From Pseudomonas viridiflava (lineage in GTDB: Bacteria > Pseudomonadota > Gammaproteobacteria > Pseudomonadales > Pseudomonadaceae), in contig NZ_LKEH01000027.1 of NCBI RefSeq assembly GCF_001642795.1, forward strand, positions 81,103 to 131,166: a DNA stretch of 50,064 bases, in the 5' to 3' direction. Position numbers and translations under genes: made by a program. A model generated the notes under the pieces. It saw only the letters and a program-made list of their open reading frames with translations. It ran no database searches and was not told the DNA's origin. Below, one piece after another: positions 8,037 to 17,227 of the stretch (the stretch's first letter is position 1; each line of letters starts with the position of its first letter).

Positions 8037-9656
8037 ATGTCCAAATCCCTGAAGCTTCAGATTCTTGCCTTGCTGGGCGGTAGCCTCGCACTGGTCTTGC
8101 TCATCGCCCTGGCCTGTTTCAGCTTCCTCTCCAACAACATCCAGGCGTATCGGAGCCTGCTTGACGGCCCCGTTCAATCTTCGCAAATGATCGACGAAGC
8201 CAATCTGCTGTTCAAGGTTCAGGTCCAGGAGTGGAAGAACGTACTGCTGCGCGGCAAGACGCCCGCCGAGCGTGACAAATACTGGGCGCAGTTTGAAGAG
8301 CAGGAGCGCCGGGTTCAGAGCACGCTGGGCAAGCTTGCCGAGTTGAAAGGCATTGATGCCGCGCTCAAGGGTCAGGTTCAGAAGCTTGCTCAGGAACACC
8401 GCACACTTGGATCGGCCTATCGCACCGGTCGCGATGCGTTCATTGCCTCTGGAGGTGACGCCACGGCGGGTGATCTGGCCGTCAAAGGCGTGGACCGTCC
8501 GACCAGCGAACAAATGGCCACTCTGGTTGACCAACTGCATAAGCTCAGTGCCGACCAGTCGATCATCATCAGCGATGAAGCTGCGCGGACCATTCTGGTG
8601 GGCACCTCAGTCATGCTGGCCTCGGCTCTGCTGGTCGGTCTGCTTGCACTGTGGATGGTCAACCGCAACATCGTTGCGCCGATTCGCATGCTCATTGAAT
8701 ACGTGGCTCAGTTGAGCGAAGGCAAGTTCGCCGACCGCGTCGAGGTCACCCGTCAGGATGAACTGGGTCGTCTGGCAATTGCCGCCAACACCCTGCGTGA
8801 TTTTCTGGCAGATACGTTCAGCCGTCTGAAACGCAGCACCAGCGATCTTGATGCTGCGGGTGGTGAGCTGAACGCCATTGCAGCGCTGATGGCCCAAGGC
8901 ACGCACGAACAGTTCGAACGTACCGATCAGGTCGCCACCGCCATGACCGAAATGTCGGCGACGGCTCAGGAAGTGGCTCGACACGCGGCCGCCGCAGCTC
9001 GCGCGGCAGATGAGGCTGATCAAAACGCACAGACAGGCGAAAAGGTCATGCAATCGACCATCGCTACCATTACCCGGATGCGTTCCGAGATAACGTCCAC
9101 TGCCGGCGTCATCCAGCGTCTGGAAACGGACAGCGGGCGCATTGGCAAGGTGCTGGAAGTGATTCGCGGCATTGCCGAACAGACCAACCTGCTGGCGTTG
9201 AACGCGGCAATCGAGGCCGCACGGGCGGGCGATGCCGGGCGCGGTTTTGCAGTGGTTGCCGATGAGGTTCGCACCCTGGCGCAACGTACTGCAGTATCCA
9301 CTGCCGAGATCAATCAGATCATCACGTCAGTGCAGACGGGCGCTACCGACGCCGTTCAAGCGATTCAGGGCGGCCAGGCGCGCAGTGAGGAAAGCATGGA
9401 GCAGGTCACCCATGCGGGTGAAACCCTGCAACGAATCACCGTGGCCGTGGAGAACATCCGCGACATGAACCGTCAGATCGCAACGGCGGCGGAAGAACAG
9501 ACGTCGGTCGCCGAGGACATTTCGCGCAACCTGACAGAAATCACCGCCATCGCGGTGACCAATCAGGACAACGTCAAGCGTACACAGAGCGCCAGTCAGG
9601 ACTTGAAAGGCCTGTCGACCGGGCTCAACGATGTGATTTCACGGCTGAGTGCCTGA
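8037..9656 (+). CDS. Methyl-accepting chemotaxis protein
   Basis: 539-residue chemoreceptor. A first transmembrane helix (about 8-30) leads to a periplasmic, mostly helical ligand domain of roughly 155 residues. A second helix follows (about 186-208), then a HAMP linker, then the cytoplasmic signalling coiled coil. The highly conserved hairpin tip, including [18 protein letters not shown], lies near residues 378-400 and contacts CheA/CheW. I start at ATG 8037 because the first helix begins immediately after it; the extra 20 upstream codons are not membrane-like. It stands alone, with a candidate FliA promoter upstream. The ligand cannot be named from sequence. Confidence 0.93.
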   Translation: MSKSLKLQILALLGGSLALVLLIALACFSFLSNNIQAYRSLLDGPVQSSQMIDEANLLFKVQVQEWKNVLLRGKTPAERDKYWAQFEEQERRVQSTLGKLAELKGIDAALKGQVQKLAQEHRTLGSAYRTGRDAFIASGGDATAGDLAVKGVDRPTSEQMATLVDQLHKLSADQSIIISDEAARTILVGTSVMLASALLVGLLALWMVNRNIVAPIRMLIEYVAQLSEGKFADRVEVTRQDELGRLAIAANTLRDFLADTFSRLKRSTSDLDAAGGELNAIAALMAQGTHEQFERTDQVATAMTEMSATAQEVARHAAAAARAADEADQNAQTGEKVMQSTIATITRMRSEITSTAGVIQRLETDSGRIGKVLEVIRGIAEQTNLLALNAAIEAARAGDAGRGFAVVADEVRTLAQRTAVSTAEINQIITSVQTGATDAVQAIQGGQARSEESMEQVTHAGETLQRITVAVENIRDMNRQIATAAEEQTSVAEDISRNLTEITAIAVTNQDNVKRTQSASQDLKGLSTGLNDVISRLSA

Positions 9657-9665
9657 TCATTCCGA

Positions 9666-9709
9666 CACGCTTCCTCAAGCGTGGAAAGCAGGTCAGGCCC
9701 AGCCTGACC
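9666..9709. terminator. Two stem-loops between convergent genes
   Basis: CACGCTT-CCTC-AAGCGTG (9666-9683) and GGTCAGGC-CCA-GCCTGACC (9691-9709) fill the 36-bp gap between the chemoreceptor and the convergent methyltransferase gene. The second overlaps the methyltransferase stop. Neither has a clear U-run, but their symmetry suits two-way transcription stop. Confidence 0.45.
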
Positions 9710-10655
9710 GGCTTAATCCTTCGGCCTTGAACACCAGTGCTTTCAAACCGCCGTCCACACGCGCATCGGGAAACTCCGGTGGGTTCTCCAGACGCTGCTC
9801 GTAGCGCAGGCAGGGCGCTTCGGTGGCTGTGTGTTCGATCAGAAACTCAGGCCCTACCGCCGGATCGTTCATGCAGGCCAGCACCAGACCGTCTTCCTCC
9901 AACAACTCCGGCAGGCGGCGCAGGACACGCTGGTAATCCTTGTCGAGCATGAAGCTGCCTTTCTGGAAAGAAGGCGGGTCGATGATGACCAGATCATAAG
10001 GGCCGGAGCGCGTGACCTTGGCCCAGGACTTGAACAGGTCATGGCCCAGAAAGGTGACGCGACTCAGGTCATGTTCGTTCAGGCGATGGTTCTCGCGCCC
10101 TCGATTGAGCGCGGCGCGGGCCATGTCCAGATTCACCACATGGTCGGCGCCACCGGCAATCGCTGCGACCGAAAAGCCGCAGGTGTAGGCGAACAGGTTA
10201 AGGACGCGTTTGCCCCTGGCCTGGGCCTGCACCCATTCGCGGCCGTAGCGCATGTCCAGAAACAGTCCGCTGTTCTGCTTTTTGCCGAAATCGACCTTGT
10301 AGCGCAGACCGTTTTCAGTGATGACCCACTCATCCACTGCCTCACCCGTCAGCCACTGGGTGGTGCTCTGCGGCAGGTAACGGTGTTGCAGCAGCAAGGT
10401 ATGAGCCTGACTCTGTTGCCATTGAGGCGTTTCGATCAGCGCCAGCAGCAGACGATTCAGTGCGGCAAGCTCGGATTCCTGCGGCTCCTTGAACAGCGAC
10501 ACGAGCACCACGCGTTGCATCCAGTCGACAGTGATGTGCTCCAGCCCGGGCCAGACGCGCCCGCGGCCGTGAAATAACCGGCGGGTTTCAGTCGGGACGT
10601 CGCTCAGGGCGTTGAGCAGATGCTGTTGCAGAATGGCGAGCGCTTCGGGAGTCAT
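9693..10655 (-). CDS. Class I SAM-dependent methyltransferase (RlmI-like)
   Basis: 320-residue methyltransferase. SAM-binding motif I is LNLFAYTCGFSVAA near residue 172. The acidic ribose-binding residue is in VVNLDMA, and the catalytic-loop motif is IDPPSF. FLDMRYGREWV is typical of the RlmI / UPF0064-like family that methylates cytosine C5 in 23S rRNA. The usual N-terminal PUA domain of RlmI is not evident, so the exact RNA target is uncertain. It stands between convergent and codirectional neighbours with its own start at 10655. Confidence 0.8.
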   Translation of the reverse strand: MTPEALAILQQHLLNALSDVPTETRRLFHGRGRVWPGLEHITVDWMQRVVLVSLFKEPQESELAALNRLLLALIETPQWQQSQAHTLLLQHRYLPQSTTQWLTGEAVDEWVITENGLRYKVDFGKKQNSGLFLDMRYGREWVQAQARGKRVLNLFAYTCGFSVAAIAGGADHVVNLDMARAALNRGRENHRLNEHDLSRVTFLGHDLFKSWAKVTRSGPYDLVIIDPPSFQKGSFMLDKDYQRVLRRLPELLEEDGLVLACMNDPAVGPEFLIEHTATEAPCLRYEQRLENPPEFPDARVDGGLKALVFKAEGLSRSGWA

Positions 10656-10703
10656 GGGGCAGGGTCGGTCTGAAAAATGGCGCGTATGGTAAACCTATTT
10701 GCT

Positions 10704-11402
10704 TCACCGCGGCATGTACAGGCGCTGCCACCGATGAGGGATGCCGAGCGAGGCGAGCCCCAGCAATGCCGACAGGCTGGCGCTGACCAGTAGGGCGTTC
10801 AGCCCGAGCTTACGTTCGATCAGGGCCCCGATCACTGCGCCGACGAACATGCCGAACCAGGGAATCAGTTGAACCTGCCAGCCATTCTTCCGCTCACCCA
10901 TCAACCAGCGACACAGGCCACGTCCGAAGCGGGACAGGGCACCGGTCACGTAGGTCAGCCCCACCGACTGGCCGTTTACCTGTTCAACCGCAGCGTTGAG
11001 CATGCCCATCGCCAGAATCGCCCAGACCAGCGCCAGCAGATTCTTCTCCATTGGCCAGGCAGCGGCTGCACATAACAGCGTCGCGACAACCAGCAGCAGC
11101 GGCAATGCACGACGATTGCCCAGCCGGGCGATGACAATACCCAGCGCGTTGCCCGCAATGAACACGCTGATCGCCAGCGTCAGGCGAGCGGTCATGCCCA
11201 TGTCTCCTTCGCTCAACGCCACTGCCAGTCGCGTGGTGTTACCGCTCATGAAGGAAACAAAATCGCCCGTTGCCATGAAGCCAATGGCGTCGGTCATCCC
11301 CGCCAGAACCGAAAGACTGGCGGCCAGAGTCATGCCGACCCCGGTCCGCCGTTTCTGTAACGCCAGGTATCGAACACGGGTATGAGTGAACGCTGACGGC
11401 AT
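10704..11402 (-). CDS. YoaK/DUF1275 family membrane protein
   Basis: 232-residue integral membrane protein with about six hydrophobic helices. The early motif GMTDAIGFMATGDFVSFMSG (residues about 35-54) is characteristic of the YoaK/DUF1275 family. Its biochemical role is unknown. It lies 48 bases upstream of the methyltransferase in the same direction and may share its transcript. Positive charges at the N-terminus suggest a cytoplasmic N-terminal end. Confidence 0.85.
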   Translation of the reverse strand: MPSAFTHTRVRYLALQKRRTGVGMTLAASLSVLAGMTDAIGFMATGDFVSFMSGNTTRLAVALSEGDMGMTARLTLAISVFIAGNALGIVIARLGNRRALPLLLVVATLLCAAAAWPMEKNLLALVWAILAMGMLNAAVEQVNGQSVGLTYVTGALSRFGRGLCRWLMGERKNGWQVQLIPWFGMFVGAVIGALIERKLGLNALLVSASLSALLGLASLGIPHRWQRLYMPR

Positions 11403-11459
11403 CGACGGCTCTCTGAAACGTTAGGACTGCGGGATCAAAAGGCTATTTGGGTCAACGAT

Positions 11460-11687
11460 TCAAGGTAGCTTGGCGCGGACGATTCGCTTCGCCCTGACCT
11501 CATCGGCATAAGCCTTGAGCTGGTCGGCGTCGCTGTAAAGGCGATTGACCATTTGCAGAACGGCCGTGACATCGACCTCTTTCATCTGTGAGGCGAGCTT
11601 GAGAATTTCATCTGCGGTGGTTTCGAGGTTGGTGGCCGTGCCCTTGAGGTGCTTTTTCAGCTCCTGGGTCGACTTGTTGAGCGCCAT
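11460..11687 (-). CDS. Small conserved helical protein, unknown function
   Basis: 75-residue charged protein, predicted almost wholly helical (KSTQELKKHLKGTATNLETT and following heptad-like spacing). The ATG at 11687 is preceded by AGGA. A longer in-frame start exists but its 36 extra residues look non-coding. I do not recognise a family with certainty. Similar short coiled-coil proteins are common in Pseudomonas. It lies 129 bases downstream of the FKBP gene in the same direction. Confidence 0.65.
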   Translation of the reverse strand: MALNKSTQELKKHLKGTATNLETTADEILKLASQMKEVDVTAVLQMVNRLYSDADQLKAYADEVRAKRIVRAKLP

Positions 11688-11816
11688 GGGGTGTCCTGTC
11701 AGAAGTCGTTGAATTCCATACCCTGAGCATGGCTTTTTCTGCGCGTGTGCGCAATCCGACAAACTAAGTGTGATCGGGATGCTGAGAATAAACACGCAGC
11801 ACGCCCGGCCGCACGG

Positions 11817-12158
11817 TCAATCGTCGCGTGTCAGGACTTCCAGCAGTTCTATGTCGAAGCTCAGGTCGGATCCCGGCTGAATGTGAGCGCCCATTTTCCG
11901 GTCACCGTAGGCGAGGTGAGCCGGAACGAACAGCGTGCGACGGCCTCCGACTTTCATGCCCATCAGGCCTTGATCCCAGCCCTTGATCACGCGCCCCGTG
12001 CCGATCACGCACTGAAAAGGCTTGCCGCGCTCGTGGGAAGAGTCGAACACCGTGCCGTCGGACAGGGTGCCGGTGTAGTGGGTAGTGATCAATGCGCCCT
12101 TGACCACGGTCTTGCCGTCGCCAATCTGCAGATCGGTTATGAGTAGTTCGTTGTTCAT
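11817..12158 (-). CDS. FKBP-type peptidyl-prolyl cis-trans isomerase
   Basis: 113-residue single-domain FKBP that catalyses proline isomerisation. Diagnostic elements are VVKGALITTHYTGTLSDGTVFDSS, the VIKGWDQGLMGMKVGG core and LAYGDR. No signal peptide is seen, so it should be cytoplasmic. A strong AAGGAGATAT ribosome site precedes ATG 12158. Length is the minimal FKBP size. Confidence 0.93.
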   Translation of the reverse strand: MNNELLITDLQIGDGKTVVKGALITTHYTGTLSDGTVFDSSHERGKPFQCVIGTGRVIKGWDQGLMGMKVGGRRTLFVPAHLAYGDRKMGAHIQPGSDLSFDIELLEVLTRDD

Positions 12159-12223
12159 GGCCAGATATCTCCTTGCTTATGCGGGCAGCTTTCTCGCAGA
12201 AACCCAGGCATCTGACAAGCGTT

Positions 12224-12255
12224 GAAACGCAAACGGGGAAGCCTCAGCTTCCCCG
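12224..12255 (-). terminator. Intrinsic terminator of the 92-residue membrane protein gene
   Basis: CGGGGAAGC (12234-12242) pairs perfectly with GCTTCCCCG (12247-12255) around a CTCA loop. On the minus strand the stem is followed by TTTGCGTTTC, a fair U-rich tract. It begins 22 bases after the stop at 12278. Confidence 0.8.
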
Positions 12256-12277
12256 TCCGGTGTTGCAGGCTGGCCGC

Positions 12278-12556
12278 TTACAGATTCTGCGAGCTGACCA
12301 CCATCGCTTGCGCGATATTGGCTTTCTGTTCCTGAGTGAAGCCGTCCCAGACATTGACCTTGGCGTAGTAGCCCAGACCGGCCAGGCAATACAGGCTCAA
12401 GGTCAGAATGATAGCGACGGACACAAAGGTCCAGCGGCCTTCATCGTTTTTACGGGTGAAATCACGGGATTCGCTGTACTGCGATCCTCGGGAGAGCAGG
12501 CCGGAAGACAGGCGCTTGAGCCACTGGAATAGATGAACGACAACGATGCGCAACAT
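12278..12556 (-). CDS. Small single-pass membrane protein, unknown function
   Basis: 92-residue protein with one strong transmembrane helix (FVSVAIILTLSLYCLAGLGY, residues about 44-63). An N-terminal basic segment lies on one side and a short polar C-terminus on the other. ATG 12556 is preceded by GAGGATC. I do not recognise the family. It has its own intrinsic terminator, and an unexplained terminator and inverted repeat lie in its upstream region. Confidence 0.7.
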   Translation of the reverse strand: MLRIVVVHLFQWLKRLSSGLLSRGSQYSESRDFTRKNDEGRWTFVSVAIILTLSLYCLAGLGYYAKVNVWDGFTQEQKANIAQAMVVSSQNL

Positions 12557-13189
12557 GAAGCAAGATCCTCAAAGGTCAGAAAACGGGGTTGGTTGCCATG
12601 CGTGCGATTCATTGGCCGCATGGCGTGCAAAAGCTGAAAACGAAAAAAGCCCGTCTATGACGGGCTTTCTTTTTATGATTCTTGTCAGGTGGCGTCAGGG
12701 ATGAGCCCTGCGCAGGTGTGACGTTATTGCAACATTTTAAAACAATTGCTCGGCGCCATCTACCGTACATCGGGCGTCGTCAGACAACTGGTCGTGGATT
12801 CGGGTGCGACAAAACGTCGCCCGGCAGGGCTTACGAGAAGTAGGTCAGCGGTTCAGCAGTCAACTCTTGTAATACTTATTCCGCGCGCGGATTTGATCTG
12901 TGTATTGTAGGATCATCGCCCGTATCAAATTTCAGGACCGTATGAACACCCTCCAGGAACCTCCGAGTCGTTTTCCTTCCTCAGCATCAGGCTGGCCATT
13001 CCTCTGCACCCCATGCGGCATAAAGCCTTATTCAAGCCTTGCTTCATCCCCTTTTTCGCGTATTGCTTCTGCCCAAGTCTATTCAGCCTGTCTGGATGCA
13101 TCCCTGCATTCGGCGCTGAATCTCCGTGCGCAGCTCAACGCATCAGGCGCTCCCGCCCACTATTCTGTTCAGAAGGCTGAATAAATCCC
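12557..13189. other. Gene-free stretch of 633 bp
   Basis: It contains an inverted repeat GCCATGCG/CGCATGGC (12595-12602 / 12617-12624), the strong terminator at 12641-12674, and then about 500 bases without a convincing gene. An open frame at 12942-13184 (80 codons) has Ser/Pro/Ala-rich content and codon use unlike its neighbours, so I do not call it. I saw no manganese (yybP-ykoY) riboswitch motif before the TerC-type gene. Confidence 0.6.
12641..12674. terminator. Bidirectional intrinsic terminator without an obvious gene
   Basis: AAAGCCCGTC (12646-12655) and GACGGGCTTT (12659-12668) form a 10-bp stem with a 3-base loop. There is a T-rich tract on the plus side (CTTTTTA) and six As before it, hence six Us on the minus side. 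No annotated gene ends here in either direction. Confidence 0.85.
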
Positions 13190-14758
13190 ATGGAATGGAT
13201 TGCTGACCCCACGGCCTGGCTTGGCCTGCTGACTCTGATCATTCTGGAACTGGTACTGGGTATCGATAACCTGGTGTTCATTGCCATCCTGGCCGACAAG
13301 CTTCCACCCGCACAACGCGACAAGGCACGCGTGATCGGTCTTTCGCTGGCGCTGATCATGCGCCTTGGCCTGCTGGCCAGTATCTCCTGGATGGTGACGC
13401 TGACCGAACCCCTGTTCGAGGTCTTCGGCAAGACGTTCTCCGGCCGTGACCTGATCATGCTGTTTGGTGGTGTATTTCTGCTGTTCAAGGCCACCATGGA
13501 GCTGCACGAACGACTCGAAGGGCACGTCAGCCAGAAGGCTGGCAATGCCGGATACGCGCTGTTCTGGCCTATCGTGGCGCAGATCGTGGTGCTTGATGCG
13601 GTGTTCTCGCTCGACGCGGTGATTACTGCGGTGGGTATGGTCGAGCACCTGTCGGTGATGATGATCGCGGTGATCTTCTCCATCGGCCTGATGATGATTG
13701 CCAGCAAGCCTCTGACCAAGTTCGTCAACAGCCGCCCGACCGTCATCATGCTGTGTCTGGGCTTCCTGATGATGATCGGCTTCAGCCTGACCGCTGAAGG
13801 CCTGGGCTTCCACATTCCGAAAGGCTATCTGTATGCGGCCATCGGTTTCTCGATCCTGATCGAGGTCTTCAACCAGATCGCCCGCAAGCGCAGCAAGAAG
13901 TCCGCTCATGGTCATCTTCCACGTCGCGAACGTGCTGCCCATGCGGTCATGCGTCTGTTGGGTGGTCGCCGGCTGGAGTCGGGCGATGTCGACGAAGAAA
14001 TCATCGAAATGATGGAAGGCGAAAGCACCGAGCCGGTGTTCGACCGCCGCGAGCGGGTGATGATCAGCGGCGTATTGCAATTGGCAGAGCGTCCGATCCG
14101 TACCGTCATGACGCCGCGCGCCGAGGTCGATTACATCGACCTGAGCGACGACGCCGACAAGATCCGTCTGAAACTGATGCATTCATCCTATTCGCGCCTG
14201 CCGTTGATCGGCGAGGGCGGCATCGATGAGCCGCTGGGCTTCGTTCACAAGAAGGAACTACTCAAGGAGTTGCTGTCCGGTAACGAGCCTGACCTGAAAC
14301 TGCTGTCGCGCAAGGCCATCAACCTGCTCGAAAACTTTACGATCCTTAATGCATTGGAGCAGATGCGCAAGGAATCGACCCACATCGCGTTCGTGGTCAA
14401 CGAATTCGGTGATTTCATCGGTGTGCTGAGCATGACCGACATCCTGGAATCCATTGCCGGCCAGCTGCCTGATGCCAGCGAAGTGGAAGGGCCGGACATT
14501 GTTGCGCAGGGTGATGACTTCATCGTCTCGGGCGCGTTGAACCTGAGCCTGATCCGCGAGCGGACCGGTTTCCAGGCCAAGGCCACCGACGATTACCAGA
14601 CGCTGGCGGGGCTGGTCATGAGCCTGCTGGATCGTCTGCCAACCATGGGCGACAGCCTCCACTGGCAGGGTTGGGACCTCAAAGTGGTCGGTGTTGAAGA
14701 GCGCCGCGTCACCCGTGTGCTGCTGCAGCGTCAACCCGAAATGGGTGCTGGCAAATAG
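13190..14758 (+). CDS. TerC / CBS / CorC-HlyC membrane protein (YoaE-like)
   Basis: 522-residue protein with three modules. The N-terminal TerC membrane domain (residues about 1-235) has six to seven helices and includes the acidic membrane motifs LGIDNLVF and [10 protein letters not shown], thought to bind metal. Next comes a CBS-domain pair (about 305-430, beginning near [12 protein letters not shown]). The C-terminal CorC_HlyC domain spans about 440-520. The arrangement and length match E. coli YoaE. TerC proteins are associated with metal, notably manganese, export or metalation of exoenzymes; substrate specificity here is inferred. The gene is monocistronic and ends in a strong terminator. 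Confidence 0.9.
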   Translation: MEWIADPTAWLGLLTLIILELVLGIDNLVFIAILADKLPPAQRDKARVIGLSLALIMRLGLLASISWMVTLTEPLFEVFGKTFSGRDLIMLFGGVFLLFKATMELHERLEGHVSQKAGNAGYALFWPIVAQIVVLDAVFSLDAVITAVGMVEHLSVMMIAVIFSIGLMMIASKPLTKFVNSRPTVIMLCLGFLMMIGFSLTAEGLGFHIPKGYLYAAIGFSILIEVFNQIARKRSKKSAHGHLPRRERAAHAVMRLLGGRRLESGDVDEEIIEMMEGESTEPVFDRRERVMISGVLQLAERPIRTVMTPRAEVDYIDLSDDADKIRLKLMHSSYSRLPLIGEGGIDEPLGFVHKKELLKELLSGNEPDLKLLSRKAINLLENFTILNALEQMRKESTHIAFVVNEFGDFIGVLSMTDILESIAGQLPDASEVEGPDIVAQGDDFIVSGALNLSLIRERTGFQAKATDDYQTLAGLVMSLLDRLPTMGDSLHWQGWDLKVVGVEERRVTRVLLQRQPEMGAGK

Positions 14759-14778
14759 CGATATGAAACGTGAGTGAG

Positions 14779-14802
14779 AAACGGGCCGAAAGGCCCGTTT
14801 TT
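14779..14802 (+). terminator. Intrinsic terminator of the TerC-type gene
   Basis: AAACGGGCC (14779-14787), GAAA tetraloop, GGCCCGTTT (14792-14800), then TT. It starts 20 bases after the stop codon. This is a near-ideal Rho-independent terminator. Confidence 0.92.
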
Positions 14803-14915
14803 CGTGGCGTTGCGGTTTGTCGTCCGGTCGCAACGAAGGCATTTCAAGCGTGGTCTATTCTGCGTCAACCACGTGGCTTCACCGTGCAGTCAGCCACTTC
14901 ATAGCGGAGACTGCC

Positions 14916-15188
14916 ATGACTGCTGCCTTCATCTTCAACCCCAACCTGACCTATGACGTTATCTCCAGCCGCAAGCGCTATCCGGTGTGGCGCATTCGCG
15001 AACGCAAGGTCTACGCCTACCTCGAACATGACCCGCGACGGGACTGGAGTGGCGAAATAGGCACGCTAAGCCTGGGGACCCCGCAACGGCTGGTCGACCA
15101 CGACGGGCAGACCATCGCCTACATCGTAGGGACCGAAGTGCGTGACACCAAGGGACACCGATTCTCGCTGAGCGAGGTCAAGGAATGA
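14916..15188 (+). CDS. Small hypothetical protein
   Basis: 90-residue soluble protein rich in beta-prone and charged residues (FNPNLTYDVISSRKRYPVWR; ERKVYAYLEHDPRRDWSGEIG). ATG 14916 follows a GCGGAGA ribosome site. A longer in-frame start would add 33 residues without coding character. No family is recognised and no signal peptide or membrane helix is seen. It lies between the TerC gene terminator and a large inverted repeat. Confidence 0.65.
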   Translation: MTAAFIFNPNLTYDVISSRKRYPVWRIRERKVYAYLEHDPRRDWSGEIGTLSLGTPQRLVDHDGQTIAYIVGTEVRDTKGHRFSLSEVKE

Positions 15189-15244
15189 GCCGCCAGGCAC
15201 ATTGCAGCTTCAAGGGATAAAAAGCTGAGGGATGCAGGGAAGAT

Positions 15245-15286
15245 GGCTCCCTTCAAGGTCGCAACCGGACCTGACGTGAGGGAGCC
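15245..15286. repeat. Two-tier inverted repeat between convergent genes
   Basis: GGCTCCCT (15245-15252) pairs with AGGGAGCC (15279-15286). Inside it AGGTC (15256-15260) pairs with GACCT (15268-15272). The element lies between a plus-strand gene ending at 15188 and a minus-strand gene ending at 15296. It could act as a two-way terminator, but it lacks U-runs. Confidence 0.5.
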
Positions 15287-15295
15287 TGCACCAGA

Positions 15296-15871
15296 CTATT
15301 TGCGGCGGGGGCGTGACACTACAGACTCGATATTCTTGCGACCGATCAGCAGGGTCCGCGCAGGCTCCTGAACTTCAGGGGCATCGCCCAGCCACTTGAA
15401 CATCACCAGACAATCCACCAGCCCCAGGCGTGCATGCCGATAAGCCTTGGGCAGGCGACCCACTGTCTCAAAACCGAGCTTGTGCCACAGCGCGACCGCC
15501 ACTTCATTGGTGGCAACCACTGAATTGAACTGCATGGCCAGAAAGCCGCTGTCGCGCGCCAACTGCTGCGAGTGCTCACACATCAACCGCGCCACCCCAC
15601 GACCCCGCGCTGCGTCCGTCACCATATAGCCACAGTTGCAGACATGACTGCCCGGACCTGCCGCATTCGCCTTCAGGTAATAACTGCCCAACACCTTGCC
15701 ATCCTCTTCCGCAATCAGCGTGTGCTGTGGCAGCTTGAGCCACAAGTCACGAGCCTGCTCGAACGTCAGCGCCGGGTCGTAGGCGTAGGTTTCCCGGGCC
15801 TGAACGACTGAGTGAAAGGTCGGCCAGAAGTGGTCGAAGTCGTCCGGGGTCATGGGGCGGATGTGGATCAT
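15296..15871 (-). CDS. GNAT-family N-acetyltransferase
   Basis: 191-residue acetyltransferase of the GNAT fold. The first strand MIHIRPMTPDDFDHFWPTFH is followed by an acetyl-CoA loop region ARGRGVARLMCEHSQQLA near residues 88-105 and the late motif VALWHKLGFETVGRLP. The acceptor substrate is unknown. ATG 15871 has AAAGG upstream. The C-terminus ends in a basic tail (RPRRK). Confidence 0.88.
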   Translation of the reverse strand: MIHIRPMTPDDFDHFWPTFHSVVQARETYAYDPALTFEQARDLWLKLPQHTLIAEEDGKVLGSYYLKANAAGPGSHVCNCGYMVTDAARGRGVARLMCEHSQQLARDSGFLAMQFNSVVATNEVAVALWHKLGFETVGRLPKAYRHARLGLVDCLVMFKWLGDAPEVQEPARTLLIGRKNIESVVSRPRRK

Positions 15872-15995
15872 TGGAGGCCTTTGGTAAACGTATTTCGTGG
15901 GATTGGTGCGACGGATAGCACCTTATTCGTTGGGTGGGGAGGGTGCAAGGGGAGCAGGTGAACCGCGATGACTGCGGTTCATATGGATGAGCCAC

Positions 15996-17018
15996 TCACT
16001 GTGCACCCTGATCCAACTGGTACAGGAAGGAAAAATTGTCCGCCTTGGGGGATATATCGATTCCTTCGGCTTCCAGAGACCGATAGTACTCTTCAATGTT
16101 CAAGGTATCGCTTAGGCGAGCTTTCACGATGCACGGTGATTGCTGCCATGGATAGCGCTTCAACTGCTCGGTGAGCTGTTTTGCACCACCTGCTTTCCAG
16201 CCGTTTATCGTTTGGTCCCGCCATCGGCGTTCAGGTCTTCCGGTTTGTACATCATGAGCGGCAGTAACTGGGTCCAGATGCCGACTTTGTTCCAGCACCG
16301 GCAGGTCTGGTAGCGGTTGGGTAACGTCCATATATCGCTGCAGGCAATCCCAGAATGCCAACGCATTGACCCTGTCCAGCCCCAGCGCATGTACCTTGAC
16401 GGCCAGGCAAAGTTTTTTATTGGTATAGCGGTGGTACAGCCAGATGGCATAGTCATGAGAACCATGGCCTGTCGGCATGACCCTGAGTACCGGATCAAAC
16501 TCCTCGAACGGTGCGACGAACAATTTTCTGAACCGCCGCTTGAAGCGCACCATCCCGTCGATGCGGTTGAACTCACTGCCATCGTGCTTACTGAACAGGC
16601 TGTAAAGGTGCAGCAGAGCATCGCACCCTATGGCGCCCATGAAGTAAAGGAAGGTGCCGATCCAGAGTGAGATGTGCATGTCGGTCGAGCCCCATAGCGT
16701 GCCGGTAACCCATAGGACAACGCTGGAGCAGACTACGAAACCCGAGAGATTTAAATAGTGCCCGGCTTTTCTGGTTGTCATGCAAAGTATAAAAGAAGCA
16801 AAAAGTAAAACGACTGATAGTGTAGCGATCAGGGTGGCGAGTGCTGTGCCGGGGTTACCCTGCCCGAGTTCAGGCTGTATATCAGTGAATATGCCTATTC
16901 CCCAGGACAGCCACAAAAAGGAATAGCAAACCATCTTTAGCACAAATAAAAGGTGCGGGACGTTCCCTGAATACTGGAATCGCCAACGCCCAGCGTCACA
17001 ATATGCTTCTGGGGGCAT
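15996..17018 (-). CDS. Four-helix membrane protein, probable T6SS effector
   Basis: 340-residue protein with about four transmembrane helices in residues 20-160 (around VPHLLFVLKMVCYSF, TALATLIATLSVVLLFASF, VVCSSVVLWVTGTLW and ISLWIGTFLYFMGAIG), then a soluble C-terminal domain with the motif FRKLFVAPFEEFDPV. The layout recalls the DUF6708-type proteins found beside T6SS genes, but I am not certain of the family. It is the last gene after hcp and a vgrG remnant, the usual slot for a cargo effector. I start at 17018, where AGGAAA precedes ATG. An in-frame ATG at 17231 overlapping the remnant stop would add 71 residues of poor coding quality. No adjacent immunity gene is recognised. The gene is AT-richer than the flanks, suggesting transfer. 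Confidence 0.7.
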   Translation of the reverse strand: MPPEAYCDAGRWRFQYSGNVPHLLFVLKMVCYSFLWLSWGIGIFTDIQPELGQGNPGTALATLIATLSVVLLFASFILCMTTRKAGHYLNLSGFVVCSSVVLWVTGTLWGSTDMHISLWIGTFLYFMGAIGCDALLHLYSLFSKHDGSEFNRIDGMVRFKRRFRKLFVAPFEEFDPVLRVMPTGHGSHDYAIWLYHRYTNKKLCLAVKVHALGLDRVNALAFWDCLQRYMDVTQPLPDLPVLEQSRHLDPVTAAHDVQTGRPERRWRDQTINGWKAGGAKQLTEQLKRYPWQQSPCIVKARLSDTLNIEEYYRSLEAEGIDISPKADNFSFLYQLDQGAQ

Positions 17019-17227
17019 ATTGGTTTCCTGTTGTCGCTCATAAATCTTATGTTCGCCAGACTCCAGTTGGGCGGTGATCTCTATTGCGGAATCCAAACTG
17101 GCGTAGTGCCCGAACGAGAGGAGAGTAGCGCTCTTGGCATTGCAGTGGGAAGACCTTATAGGCGCGGGAAGGTGCTTTGTCCTGTCGCTACGGTAGGCAG
17201 TGGTTTTGTAGGCGGTGCTACTCGGCT

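Noticed and set aside
12942..13184. 80-codon frame upstream of the TerC-type gene
   Set aside because: Ser/Pro/Ala-rich sequence, many codons unusual for this genome and no recognisable domain. More likely an untranslated leader.
12669..13189. Manganese (yybP-ykoY) riboswitch before the TerC-type gene
   Set aside because: TerC genes often carry one, but the conserved core motifs were not found in this leader.
13169..14182. Minus-strand ORF of 337 codons opposite the TerC-type gene
   Set aside because: His/Gln/Asp-rich antisense shadow of a well-conserved membrane protein gene.
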